64,000 nucleotides of DNA from contig NZ_JACFYZ010000010.1 of NCBI RefSeq assembly GCF_015712065.1, forward strand, positions 100,058 to 164,057, written 5' to 3'. The notes beneath the pieces were generated by a model, which was given only the letters and a program-made list of their open reading frames with translations, searched no databases and was not told where the DNA came from. Made by a program: the position numbers and the translations under genes. The stretch is from Ectopseudomonas chengduensis. GTDB taxonomy: Bacteria; Pseudomonadota; Gammaproteobacteria; Pseudomonadales; Pseudomonadaceae. Shown one piece after another: positions 25,698 to 33,964 of this stretch. Each line of letters starts with the position of its first letter. Positions within the stretch are counted from its first letter, which is position 1.

Positions 25698-26936
25698 TCA
25701 GCGTTCACCAAGCTGTTCGATGATGCCTTGTGCCTTCAACTCGGCCAGGCGCTCATCATCGAGACCCAACTGGCGCTTGAGCACCTCATCGGTATGCTCA
25801 CCCAGCATCGGCGCGGGGCGCAGGTACTCGACCGGTGTGCGAGACAACTTGATCGGACTGCCGACCGTGACGAAGTCGGCTTTCAAGGGATGGGGAATGT
25901 TGACCAGCATGTTGCGCGCCAGTATCTGTGGTTCGTCCAGCGCCTGGGCAATGCTGTTGATGGCCCCTACCGGTACGCCCTGCGGGTGAATGCGCCCTAC
26001 CCACTCATCGGCGAGCCCTCCGAGAAAGTGACGCGACAGGATGGCAACGATCTCCTCGCGGTTGCTGACTCGGTCGGCGTTGCGCGCGAAACGCGGATCT
26101 TTCGGCAGCTCTGGCAGGCCGATGGCGTCGCACAGTGCGACGAACTGTGAGTCGTTGCCGCAGGCAATGATGAAGTCGCGATCACTGGCGCGAAACACCT
26201 GGTACGGCACAATGTTGGCGTGGGCGTTGCCATAACGCCCGGGCGGCTTGCCGGAAGCCAGATAGTTCTGGCTCTGGTTGCACAGTGTGGCGACCTGAAC
26301 ATCCAGCAACGCCATATCGATATGTTGACCAAGCCCGGTCTTTTCTCGGCTGAGCAGCGCAGCTTGGATAGCCACCGTCGAGTACAGGCCGGTCATCAGG
26401 TCCGCGAAGGCAACGCCTACCTTTTGCGGGCCGCCACCGGGCAGATCGTCGCGCTCGCCGGTGATGCTCATCATTCCACCCATACCCTGAATGATGAAGT
26501 CGTAACCCGGTTCTGCGGCGCGCGGCCCGGTCTGGCCGAAACCCGTCACCGAGCAATACACCAGGCGTGGATTGAGCGCAGCGAGGCTAGCGTAATCCAG
26601 CCCGTACTTGGCCAAGGAACCGGCCTTGTAGTTCTCGATCAGTACGTCGCAACTGGTAGCCAGGGCCCGCACCATTTCCTGCCCCTCGGGGCTGGCGATG
26701 TTTAGCGCCACCGACAACTTGCCGCGATTGGTGGACTGGTAATAAGAAGCCTCGCCGGTGGACTCGGCGTTCTGCCCCTTCATCCATGGCGGCCCCCAGC
26801 CACGGGTGTCATCACCCGCGCCCGGCCGTTCGATTTTGATCACTTCGGCACCCAGATCGGCCAGAGTTTGGCCGCACCAGGGACCAGCCAGAATGCGGCT
26901 CAAGTCGAGCACGCGATACCCAGTCAAAGCACCCAT
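25698..26936 (-). CDS. Class III (CaiB/BaiF) CoA-transferase, probable dicarboxylate activator
   Basis: 412 residues. Formyl-CoA transferase-like fold with the N-terminal GYRVLDLSRILAGPWCGQTLADLGAEVIKIE, the conserved Asp in the FADLMTGLY region (catalytic aspartate of this family) and the C-terminal domain with HTDEVLKRQLGL. Members move CoA from succinyl-CoA or similar to a free acid. Next to a thiolase of the 3-oxoadipyl-CoA type, the expected reaction is adipate plus succinyl-CoA to adipyl-CoA; glutarate is an alternative acceptor. It lies 26 bases downstream of the thiolase gene. AAAGGTGAA precedes the start. Confidence 0.85.
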   Translation of the reverse strand: MGALTGYRVLDLSRILAGPWCGQTLADLGAEVIKIERPGAGDDTRGWGPPWMKGQNAESTGEASYYQSTNRGKLSVALNIASPEGQEMVRALATSCDVLIENYKAGSLAKYGLDYASLAALNPRLVYCSVTGFGQTGPRAAEPGYDFIIQGMGGMMSITGERDDLPGGGPQKVGVAFADLMTGLYSTVAIQAALLSREKTGLGQHIDMALLDVQVATLCNQSQNYLASGKPPGRYGNAHANIVPYQVFRASDRDFIIACGNDSQFVALCDAIGLPELPKDPRFARNADRVSNREEIVAILSRHFLGGLADEWVGRIHPQGVPVGAINSIAQALDEPQILARNMLVNIPHPLKADFVTVGSPIKLSRTPVEYLRPAPMLGEHTDEVLKRQLGLDDERLAELKAQGIIEQLGER

Positions 26937-26962
26937 TTCATTTCACCTTTGCTTGCGCGCAC

Positions 26963-28165
26963 TTACACACGCTCCATCACCATGGCGAGGCCTTGGCCCA
27001 CGCCGATGCATAGGCTCACCACAGCGTAGCGTTTGCCGCTCTGTTGCAGCGCGCGAGCGGTGCTCAGGGCCAGGCGCGCACCGGATGCACCTAATGGGTG
27101 GCCGACGGCGATGGCGCCACCGTGTGGGTTTACCCGCGGGTCGTTGAACGCAACACCCAGACCTTTCAGGCAGCCCAGCACCTGGCTGGCGAACGCTTCG
27201 TTGATCTCGATAATGTCCATATCCGCCAGGCTGAGCTGCGCGCGAGCCAATGCCTTATGAATAGCCTCCACCGGGCCGACGCCCATAATGCGCGGGGCCA
27301 CACCCACGGCGGCGGCCGACAGAATGCGCGCCATCGGAACCAAGCCGTGCCGTTCGCCCGCCGCGGCCGAGCCAATCAGCAATGCCGCCGCGCCATCGTT
27401 GACGCCTGATGCGTTGCCGGCGGTAACCACACCACCTTCGGAGAGAGGATTCAGGCGAGCCAAAGCGATCAGGTCCGATTGCGGGCGCGGGTGCTCGTCC
27501 TGCTCCACCACATTGGGTGGCGTCTTGCGCCCGGTGGGCACGCTGACCGCGAGCAGTTCTTCCTGAAAGAAACCTGCGCTACGTGCGGCTTCATAACGGG
27601 CCTGAGAGCCGGCAGCAAAGACGTCGGCCTCAGCACGGGAGATGCCGTACTCCTGAGCCACGTTATCGCCCGTTTGCGGCATGCTGTCGTTGCCAAACTC
27701 GGCGACGATCTTCGGGTTGGGAAAACGGGCGCCAATGGTACTGTCGAACACCGTCAGTTCGCGGCTATAGGCCGCTTCTGCTTTAGCCATGACAAAGGGT
27801 GCACGGGACATACTCTCCACCCCGCCGGCGACAAACAGTTCGCCTTCGTTACAGGTCACTGCGCGGGCGGCATCGATCACCGCCGCCAGACCACTGGCGC
27901 ACAGGCGGTTAACTGTCTGCCCAGGTACGGTCACGGGCAAGCCTGCAAGCAGTGCGGCGTGACGCGCGATGTTGCGGCTGTCCTCCCCTGCCTGGTTGGT
28001 ATTGCCCAGAATCACGTCCTCGATGGCTTCGCCAGGGATGGCGTGGCGAGCGAGCAATTCGTGGATCACATGGGCGGCGAGGTCGTCTGGGCGTACCGAA
28101 GCGAGTGCGCCGCCGTGGCGGCCAAATGGCGTGCGCAGTCCCGCGAAGATGTAGGCGTCGAGCAT
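26963..28165 (-). CDS. Thiolase, 3-oxoadipyl-CoA thiolase type
   Basis: 400 residues, acetyl-CoA acyltransferase family. Active-site Cys in NRLCASGLAAV (about 90), the NEAFA motif, the catalytic His in GGAIAVGHPLGASGAR, and the second Cys in SLCIGVGQGLA near the C-terminus. The N-terminal TPFGRHGGALASVRPDDLAA and NTNQAGEDSRNIAR resemble the PcaF/PaaJ branch, which cleaves 3-oxoadipyl-CoA with CoA to succinyl-CoA and acetyl-CoA. It lies nine bases after the dehydrogenase gene, in one operon. Confidence 0.9.
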   Translation of the reverse strand: MLDAYIFAGLRTPFGRHGGALASVRPDDLAAHVIHELLARHAIPGEAIEDVILGNTNQAGEDSRNIARHAALLAGLPVTVPGQTVNRLCASGLAAVIDAARAVTCNEGELFVAGGVESMSRAPFVMAKAEAAYSRELTVFDSTIGARFPNPKIVAEFGNDSMPQTGDNVAQEYGISRAEADVFAAGSQARYEAARSAGFFQEELLAVSVPTGRKTPPNVVEQDEHPRPQSDLIALARLNPLSEGGVVTAGNASGVNDGAAALLIGSAAAGERHGLVPMARILSAAAVGVAPRIMGVGPVEAIHKALARAQLSLADMDIIEINEAFASQVLGCLKGLGVAFNDPRVNPHGGAIAVGHPLGASGARLALSTARALQQSGKRYAVVSLCIGVGQGLAMVMERV

Positions 28166-28174
28166 GGGAAAATC

Positions 28175-29716
28175 CTAGCGTTGAGGTTCAGTCGGGAGTG
28201 GTTCGTTGTGACGCAATGAAAGGCCCAAGGCGGCCCGTCGCCGCAGCCAGGGACCCGGCCGATAACGGGGATCGCCCGTCAGTTCGGTCATGCGTTCAAG
28301 AGTGGTGAGCAAACGCTTGGGCCCGACACTATCGCCCCAGGCCAGCGGACCTTGCGGATAACCAAGACCACGGCGCACGCCTTCATCCAGGTCATCGACA
28401 CTGGCGATACGCTGCTGAACGATATCGCCCGCCAGGTTGACGATCATGGCCAGTACCCTTTGGGCCACAAAGCCGACACTGTCATTGATCACACTGACGC
28501 CCACGCCATCGCGGCCCAACAGCGCATGGGCGGCATCGCGCATGTCGGCATGGGTAGCGGGATTTAGCATCAGCGTGCGGTAGCGGGCGATATCCAGCAG
28601 CGGGTCGATGCACACCGTGCGCTCAGGATCGGTGCCAAACAGGCCGACGGCGCCGGTGGCATCCAGACCGTAAGGTGCCAGCAAACACAGGGCCTCGCTG
28701 CTTGGGACCGTGCCCTCTTCGACCCGCGCGCCCACCTGCTGAAGAAGCTCGGTGAAACGTGCACGATCCTCGGGGTTTTCAGTGCCAAGCCAAACCGGCG
28801 GAAATGCTTCCAGCGCAGGTACTGCCTGTGCGGCGGGTGGATCGATCATCTGGCCGTCGGCGTATCGGTAAAACCCACGCCCGACCTTGCGCCCGACGTA
28901 GCCGGCATCCAGCATCTGGCGTGTTAGCGCTGCAGGCCGATACCGCGGTTCCTGGTAGAACTGGTTGTAGATCGACTCAATGACTGGATGGGAAACATCA
29001 AGAGCCGTCAGATCAAACAGCTCCAAGGGCCCCATGCGAAAACCCAGACCCTCGCGCAGGATACGGTCTACCTCGGCGGGTTCGGCTACGCCTTCCTTGA
29101 GAATTTGCAAAGCCTCAGTGCTATATGCACGGCCGGCGTGATTGATGATGAACCCTGGTGTGTCCTTCGCCCGAATACCCCTATGCCCCATGCGGGCAGC
29201 CAGGGCTCGGAGGCTGTCGCCTACCTGCGGGTCAGTCGCCAGACCATCGATGACTTCCACCACTTTCATCAGCGGCACAGGGTTAAAAAAATGAAAGCCA
29301 GCGATGCGTTGGGGAAGTCGGCAATTGCGAGCAATGCTGGTGACGGAGAGCGATGAGGTGTTGGTAGCCAGAATGCAGTCATCGGCAACCACGGCTTCCA
29401 ACTCGGCGAGCAAGCCCTGCTTGGCGTCGAGGCGCTCGATAATGGCTTCCACTACCAGGTCGACGTCGCTCAGTTCCGTAAGGGCGCTCGCCACTTGCAC
29501 GCGGGAGAGCGTGGCCAGCGCATCGGCGTTGGCAATCTTGCCTTTGTCGACCAGCTTGTCCAACGTGCCTTTCAAGCTTTCGCGGGCGCCCTGCGCAGCG
29601 CCTTCGCGACTATCAAACAGCGTGACGCGAATGCCCGCCTGAGCGGCGATCTGAGCAATACCTGTACCCATGACTCCGGCGCCAACAACCGCCATCCGGT
29701 TAATTTCACGTGTCAT
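28175..29716 (-). CDS. 3-hydroxyacyl-CoA dehydrogenase, PaaH type
   Basis: 513 residues: NAD-binding domain with VVGAGVMGTGIAQIAAQAG, first C-terminal domain with HFFNPVPLMKVVEV (catalytic His) and GFIINHAGRAYSTEAL, and a second 3HCDH_C domain (about 395-490) that marks the long PaaH/DcaH branch, not short-chain HBD. It oxidises a 3-hydroxyacyl-CoA to the 3-oxo form; with this gene order 3-hydroxyadipyl-CoA is the likely substrate. It starts three bases after the enoyl-CoA hydratase stop. Confidence 0.9.
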   Translation of the reverse strand: MTREINRMAVVGAGVMGTGIAQIAAQAGIRVTLFDSREGAAQGARESLKGTLDKLVDKGKIANADALATLSRVQVASALTELSDVDLVVEAIIERLDAKQGLLAELEAVVADDCILATNTSSLSVTSIARNCRLPQRIAGFHFFNPVPLMKVVEVIDGLATDPQVGDSLRALAARMGHRGIRAKDTPGFIINHAGRAYSTEALQILKEGVAEPAEVDRILREGLGFRMGPLELFDLTALDVSHPVIESIYNQFYQEPRYRPAALTRQMLDAGYVGRKVGRGFYRYADGQMIDPPAAQAVPALEAFPPVWLGTENPEDRARFTELLQQVGARVEEGTVPSSEALCLLAPYGLDATGAVGLFGTDPERTVCIDPLLDIARYRTLMLNPATHADMRDAAHALLGRDGVGVSVINDSVGFVAQRVLAMIVNLAGDIVQQRIASVDDLDEGVRRGLGYPQGPLAWGDSVGPKRLLTTLERMTELTGDPRYRPGPWLRRRAALGLSLRHNEPLPTEPQR

Positions 29717-29719
29717 CGC

Positions 29720-30505
29720 TCATTCTCCTGAGAAGATCGCTTTGCGTTTTTCCAGGAAGGCTTGAGCGCCCTCTTTCTGGTCGCTCGAATCGAATAGCAA
29801 TTGGAAGGCCTTGCGCTCCAACACCAGCGCGCTCTCCAGCGGCAGGTCAGCACCGGCCAGCATCACTTCTTTGATCTGCGCGACGGCTAGCGGCGGCAAG
29901 GCGGCGATTTCAGTGGCCAGCTCTAGTGCACGGACAATGGTCTGCTCGTCGCCCACCACTTCACTCAGCATGCCCATGGCCAAGGCTTGCTGGGCCGAGA
30001 CCAAGCACCCGGTAAGGGCAATGCGCATTGCCTGGAACTTGCCGACCGCGCGGATCAGACGCTGAGTACCGCCGGCGCCCGGCATCAGGCCGAGTTTGAC
30101 TTCTGGCTGGCCAAAGCGCGCCGACTCGCCGGCGACGATGATGTCGCAGTGCATGGCCAGCTCACAGCCGCCGCCAAGGGCGAAACCATTCACTGCAGCG
30201 ATGACCGGCTTGGGGCAGCGGGAGATGGCTTCCCACAGCAGCTCGGTATGGCGCAGGTACATTTCAATCGGGCGCGCTTGGGCAAACTCGCGGATATCGG
30301 CTCCGGCCACAAAACAGGTGTCACCGCCGGTAAGTACAATCGCCCGCACCTGCCCATTGCGAGCCAGTGCCCGAAAGTGCTCGGCGAGTTGTTCACGCAC
30401 CGCGCTATTGAGCGCGTTCTTGGCTTCTGGCCGGTCGATGCGTACGACGGCAACGCCGTCTTCTCGAATTTCCAGGTTCACTACAGATTCAGGTTCGTGA
30501 CTCAT
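29720..30505 (-). CDS. Enoyl-CoA hydratase/isomerase, PaaF-like
   Basis: 261 residues, crotonase fold. Oxyanion-hole sequences FVAGADIREF and AAVNGFALGGGCELAMHCD; catalytic glutamates in CELAM and GQPEVKLGLMPGAGGTQRL, as in hydratases. It adds water to a 2,3-enoyl-CoA, here probably 2,3-dehydroadipyl-CoA. I chose ATG 30505 with GAGG at good spacing; a GTG six bases upstream is possible. It is the first gene of the minus-strand operon, divergent from the IclR regulator, with palindromic sites in between. Confidence 0.9.
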   Translation of the reverse strand: MSHEPESVVNLEIREDGVAVVRIDRPEAKNALNSAVREQLAEHFRALARNGQVRAIVLTGGDTCFVAGADIREFAQARPIEMYLRHTELLWEAISRCPKPVIAAVNGFALGGGCELAMHCDIIVAGESARFGQPEVKLGLMPGAGGTQRLIRAVGKFQAMRIALTGCLVSAQQALAMGMLSEVVGDEQTIVRALELATEIAALPPLAVAQIKEVMLAGADLPLESALVLERKAFQLLFDSSDQKEGAQAFLEKRKAIFSGE

Positions 30506-30522
30506 ACCCACCTCTAAACACG

Positions 30523-30550
30523 TTTCGCTATACGAAATTGCATTTCGTAT
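30523..30550. promoter_or_regulatory. IclR-type operator, site 1
   Basis: TTTCGC-TAT-ACGAAA at 30523-30537, overlapping a second perfect palindrome ATACGAAAT-TGC-ATTTCGTAT at 30530-30550. It lies just upstream of the enoyl-CoA hydratase start. The same TTTCGC-N3-ACGAAA pattern recurs at 30684-30698. Confidence 0.75.
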
Positions 30551-30683
30551 TTACGAGATATCATAGGTAGGGTCGCGAATTCATGTAAATCAGAAATCTG
30601 AACTATTTTATTATTTCTTTATTAATCAATATATTATCTATCTAAAAATGAGCGTTTTGCATTTCATCTCGGCTCAAATATAA

Positions 30684-30698
30684 TTTCGCCTGACGAAA
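30684..30698. promoter_or_regulatory. IclR-type operator, site 2
   Basis: TTTCGC-CTG-ACGAAA, the same half-sites as at 30523-30537 with a different 3-base centre, 43 bases ahead of the IclR gene. An AT-rich tract suited to promoters separates the two sites. Confidence 0.75.
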
Positions 30699-30741
30699 CG
30701 TACTTTTATTTGCTTGCAATTTCCAAAAATGAGGTTCTACC

Positions 30742-31608
30742 ATGGCACGCAACAAAGCGGATCAGCAGAAGGCTGAGAGCAGCACTGGAGCGGATGAAAT
30801 CGCTTTACTGAAGATGGGCATGCTCGACCCGGCCAGTGCGTCGAGTGAGGACGAAACCAGCGGCCAGTTCGTGACTGCGCTGGCACGTGGGCTGGAGCTG
30901 ATGCGGTGCTTTACCCCGCGCGACAACGTGCTGGGCAATCAGGAACTGGCGCGGATGACCGGGCTACCCAAGCCGACCGTGACGCGCTTGACCAACACCC
31001 TGATGCGCCTTGGCTGCCTCAAGCGTGAGGTGCACTCGGGCAAGTACCAGCTGGATGTCGGTGTGCTGGGGTTCGGCTACGCCATGCTGTCGAATCTGTC
31101 GATTCGCTCGGTGGCGCACCCGCTGATGGAAGAGCTGGCCAATCACGCTCAAGCCGCAGTGGCAATGGCGGCCCGGGATCGCCTGCAGATGGTTTACCTG
31201 GACGTCGTTCAGGGCCAAGGCAATACCACGATGCGGCGGCAGATCGGCAGCTACTTGCCACTGGCGCAAAGCTCGGCGGGACGCGCATGCCTGGCGGCGA
31301 TGCCAGAGAGCGAGCGAGAGTTTCTCCTCGACCACATGCGCCAACGCGAAGCAGCACAGTGGCCGGTGATCCGCAAGGGCCTGGATCGCGCGTTTCGCGA
31401 TTACACCGATTACGGCTTTTGCCTATCGATCGGCGAGTGGCACCGCGACGTCAACTCAGTCGCCGTGCCGCTGTTACACCCGCAGTTCGGGTTACTGACC
31501 TTCAACTGCGGTGGACCGAGCTTCCAGCTTCCACGGGACAAGCTCACTGACGATATCGGGCCTCGCCTGATCAACATGGTTAACAACATCGGCGCCGCCG
31601 CTCGGTAA
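30742..31608 (+). CDS. IclR-family regulator of the beta-oxidation cluster
   Basis: 288 residues. A 40-residue N-terminal extension, then the IclR winged helix (about 42-110: ALARGLELMRCF, LGNQELARMTGLPKPTVTRL) and the ligand-binding domain (about 115-285). It sits between the divergent operons, with two identical-type palindromes in the intergenic region. In Acinetobacter the dca (adipate and longer dicarboxylate) genes also have an IclR-family member, which supports the substrate proposal. GAGG precedes the start. Confidence 0.88.
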   Translation: MARNKADQQKAESSTGADEIALLKMGMLDPASASSEDETSGQFVTALARGLELMRCFTPRDNVLGNQELARMTGLPKPTVTRLTNTLMRLGCLKREVHSGKYQLDVGVLGFGYAMLSNLSIRSVAHPLMEELANHAQAAVAMAARDRLQMVYLDVVQGQGNTTMRRQIGSYLPLAQSSAGRACLAAMPESEREFLLDHMRQREAAQWPVIRKGLDRAFRDYTDYGFCLSIGEWHRDVNSVAVPLLHPQFGLLTFNCGGPSFQLPRDKLTDDIGPRLINMVNNIGAAAR

Positions 31609-31669
31609 CCCTTCAGGGTGACGGTGCACCGTACTACATCGGCCCACTTCCGGGCCCAGAGGAGCGCAC

Positions 31670-32824
31670 ATGATCCGTGATACCGAAACCCTGCAGATTC
31701 TGCTGGATTCTCTTCGCCAGTTCGTCGGTGAGGTACTGATTCCTCGGGAAAACGAGGTGGCTGAAACGGATGCGATCCCTAAGGACATCGTCGATCAGAT
31801 GCGCGAGATGGGCCTGTTCGGGTTAACGATTCCGGAAGCCTATGGCGGCCTGGGCGTGACTATGGAGGAAGAGGTAAACATCGCCTTCGAGTTGGGTCGC
31901 ACCTCACCGGCTTTCCGTTCCTACATCGGCACCAACAACGGCATTGGCTCAATCGGCATTTTGCTTGACGGTACAGAGGAGCAGCGCAACCAGTACCTGC
32001 CGCAACTGGCAAGCGGCGAGCTGCTCAGCTCGTTCTGCCTGACCGAGCCAGATGCCGGCTCCGATGCGGGCTCGTTGAAAACCAATGCTGTGCGTGACGC
32101 TGACAGCTACATCCTCAACGGTACCAAACGTTACATCACCAACGCGCCACACGCGGGCATTTACACGGTGATGGCCCGTACCAACCCGGAAATCAAAGGC
32201 GCCTCCGGTATCAGCGCCTTTATCGTTGAGCGCGGCACACCCGGCGTGTCGCTGGGCAAGACGGACCACAAGATGGGCCACAAAGGCGCCCATACCTGCG
32301 ACGTGATCTTTGAAAATGCGCGAGTGCCCGCCAGCCAGTTGATAGGCGGCGTCGAAGGCGTTGGTTTCAAGACCGCGATGAAGGTGCTGGATAAGGGCCG
32401 CCTGCATATCGCTGCACTGAGTGTCGGCGCAGCCGAACGCATGCTGGACGATGCCCTGCACTATGCGCTGGACCGCAAACAGTTCGGCCAGCCCATCGCG
32501 GAGTTCCAACTGATCCAGGCGATGCTGGCTGATAGCAAAGCCGAAATCTACGCGGCCCGCTGCATGGTGCTGGATGCCGCGCGCAAGCGCGACGAGGGCA
32601 AGAACGTCAGTACCGAAGCCTCCTGCGCGAAGATGTTCTCCACCGAGATGTGCGGTCGTGTCGCCGACCGCTGCGTGCAGATCCACGGTGGCGCCGGCTA
32701 CGTCAGCGAGTACGCCATTGAGCGCTTCTACCGTGACGTGCGGCTGTTCCGTATCTACGAAGGCACCACACAGATTCAGCAGGTGGTTATCGCCCGTAAC
32801 ATGATCCGCGAAGCGCAGCGGTGA
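31670..32824 (+). CDS. Acyl-CoA dehydrogenase, probable adipyl-CoA dehydrogenase
   Basis: 384 residues, three-domain acyl-CoA dehydrogenase. FAD-binding LTEPDAGSDAGSLKT and YITNAPHAGIYTVMA, FGQPIAEFQLIQAMLAD, and the catalytic-base region YRDVRLFRIYEGTTQIQQ. It forms the 2,3-enoyl-CoA and passes electrons to EtfAB, whose genes are in the same cluster. It lies 61 bases downstream of the IclR gene. The chain specificity is inferred from its partners; it is not glutaryl-CoA dehydrogenase by its motifs. Confidence 0.9.
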   Translation: MIRDTETLQILLDSLRQFVGEVLIPRENEVAETDAIPKDIVDQMREMGLFGLTIPEAYGGLGVTMEEEVNIAFELGRTSPAFRSYIGTNNGIGSIGILLDGTEEQRNQYLPQLASGELLSSFCLTEPDAGSDAGSLKTNAVRDADSYILNGTKRYITNAPHAGIYTVMARTNPEIKGASGISAFIVERGTPGVSLGKTDHKMGHKGAHTCDVIFENARVPASQLIGGVEGVGFKTAMKVLDKGRLHIAALSVGAAERMLDDALHYALDRKQFGQPIAEFQLIQAMLADSKAEIYAARCMVLDAARKRDEGKNVSTEASCAKMFSTEMCGRVADRCVQIHGGAGYVSEYAIERFYRDVRLFRIYEGTTQIQQVVIARNMIREAQR

Positions 32825-33032
32825 CACGGCACCTGCTCTGACACCAGTTGGGCTCCAGTCGCGCCGAGACTCAATAGCGCCACATCCTGGCTTCAAGGTA
32901 GTTGTTCGACATGAGTGCGTGTTCCACTGGTGTGGTCCCGAAAGCCTCAGCCTGCGAGCTTCCCGTCAACCTACCCCCAGATGAACTGCGGGGTAGCTGC
33001 ACGAAACTGGAATTCCAACTACGCCACAGTAG

Positions 33033-33494
33033 GTCGCACAGCACAGTGCAGGCGCTGCCAGCGGCAACGATGAGGCTATAGGGAAAAGTCGAGCTGGCAA
33101 TACCAGCAAGATTCACCTGGCGGTGGACGCCCACGGCTTGCCCATCGAGTTTGAAATCACAGGTGGCCAAATCAATGACTGCACTCAGGCACCCGCGTTG
33201 ATTTCCAAGCTCCCGGCGGCAGAAACCATCGTCGCGGATAAGGGCTATGACAGCGAGAGAATCCGGGAGCAGGTTGAGCTACAAGGGGCCAAGGCCGTGA
33301 TCCCGAGAAAGCGTAACTCCGTGAAAGGCAACGCGGATCTGGACAGAGGTCTTTACCGCAATCGGCACCTGGTGGAAAACGCCTTTGCCCGGCTGAAGCA
33401 TTACCGGGCGGTGGCATCTCGATTCGACAAGCTCAAGAGAAATTACGAGAGCGTGGTGGCCATGGCCTGTGCCTTCCTATGGCTACCCATGTGA
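33033..33494 (+). pseudogene. IS5-family (IS427-like) transposase, 3' part only
   Basis: Open frame from 33033, just after an in-frame TAG, to 33494: GNDEAIGKSRAGNTSKIHLA, VDAHGLPIEFEITGGQ, DKGYDSERIREQ, YRNRHLVENAFARLKHYRAV. This covers the second and third DDE segments (DKGYDS; RNRHLVENAFARLK carries the catalytic Glu). The first half and the left end of the element are missing, so it is a scar next to the acyl-CoA dehydrogenase gene. Confidence 0.88.
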
Positions 33495-33585
33495 AATGGC
33501 AACAGCCCCTAGCGGTACTTAGCAACTGTTGATCGCCGGTGCGCCGGTAAATGGCGGGCTGATTGGAGAAATAATTTCTACATAT

Positions 33586-33612
33586 AGGCGATTTACAGCG
33601 TGTTTATCGCCT
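33586..33612. repeat. Inverted repeat AGGCGAT-N13-ATCGCCT
   Basis: A perfect 7-bp inverted repeat 116 bases upstream of the tautomerase gene. It may be an operator or a remnant stem; it has no T-tract. Confidence 0.5.
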
Positions 33613-33727
33613 TCTGTATCTCTCCTATTCTCTCTCGACTGCTCTGCTGCATTGATTGGCTGAGCCCGGACTGACCGCATGGTTAGCCCTAATCGCGCTA
33701 AACCCAACCTGAATAGAGGATCACTCC

Positions 33728-33925
33728 ATGCCCGTTGTACGAGTCAGCTGGTTCGAAGGAAAAGACCACGCCGCGAAGGAAGCTGTCGCTGCAGAAATCA
33801 CCCAGAGCATCGTGAAAAACACCGGTACCGATGCCAATTACATCTACGTCATTTTTGAAGACGTGGCGCCATCGGATTGGGCCGGTGCAGGCAAGCTGTT
33901 CGGCGACGATCCGAAGAAGACCTAA
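33728..33925 (+). CDS. 4-oxalocrotonate tautomerase-family protein
   Basis: 65 residues. After removal of Met the N-terminal residue is Pro (MPVVRVSWFEGK), the general base of the tautomerase superfamily, and the small beta-alpha-beta unit matches 4-OT enzymes (about 62 residues). These act as small homo-oligomers on keto-enol or unsaturated acids. AGAGGA is well placed before the ATG. The next gene, a LysR regulator, is convergent. Substrate unknown. Confidence 0.85.
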   Translation: MPVVRVSWFEGKDHAAKEAVAAEITQSIVKNTGTDANYIYVIFEDVAPSDWAGAGKLFGDDPKKT

Positions 33926-33964
33926 GGTCATTCGGCGTTAATGGCCAGTGGGCTGCAAGGAGTG

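Noticed and set aside
24067..25989. 640-residue plus-strand frame opposite etfAB
   Set aside because: Shadow of the ETF genes; composition rich in Gly, Asp and His without family signature.
31670..32824. Glutaryl-CoA dehydrogenase GcdH
   Set aside because: Lacks the GcdH-specific sequence features I would expect, and the neighbouring thiolase and dehydrogenase point to a C6 dicarboxylate.
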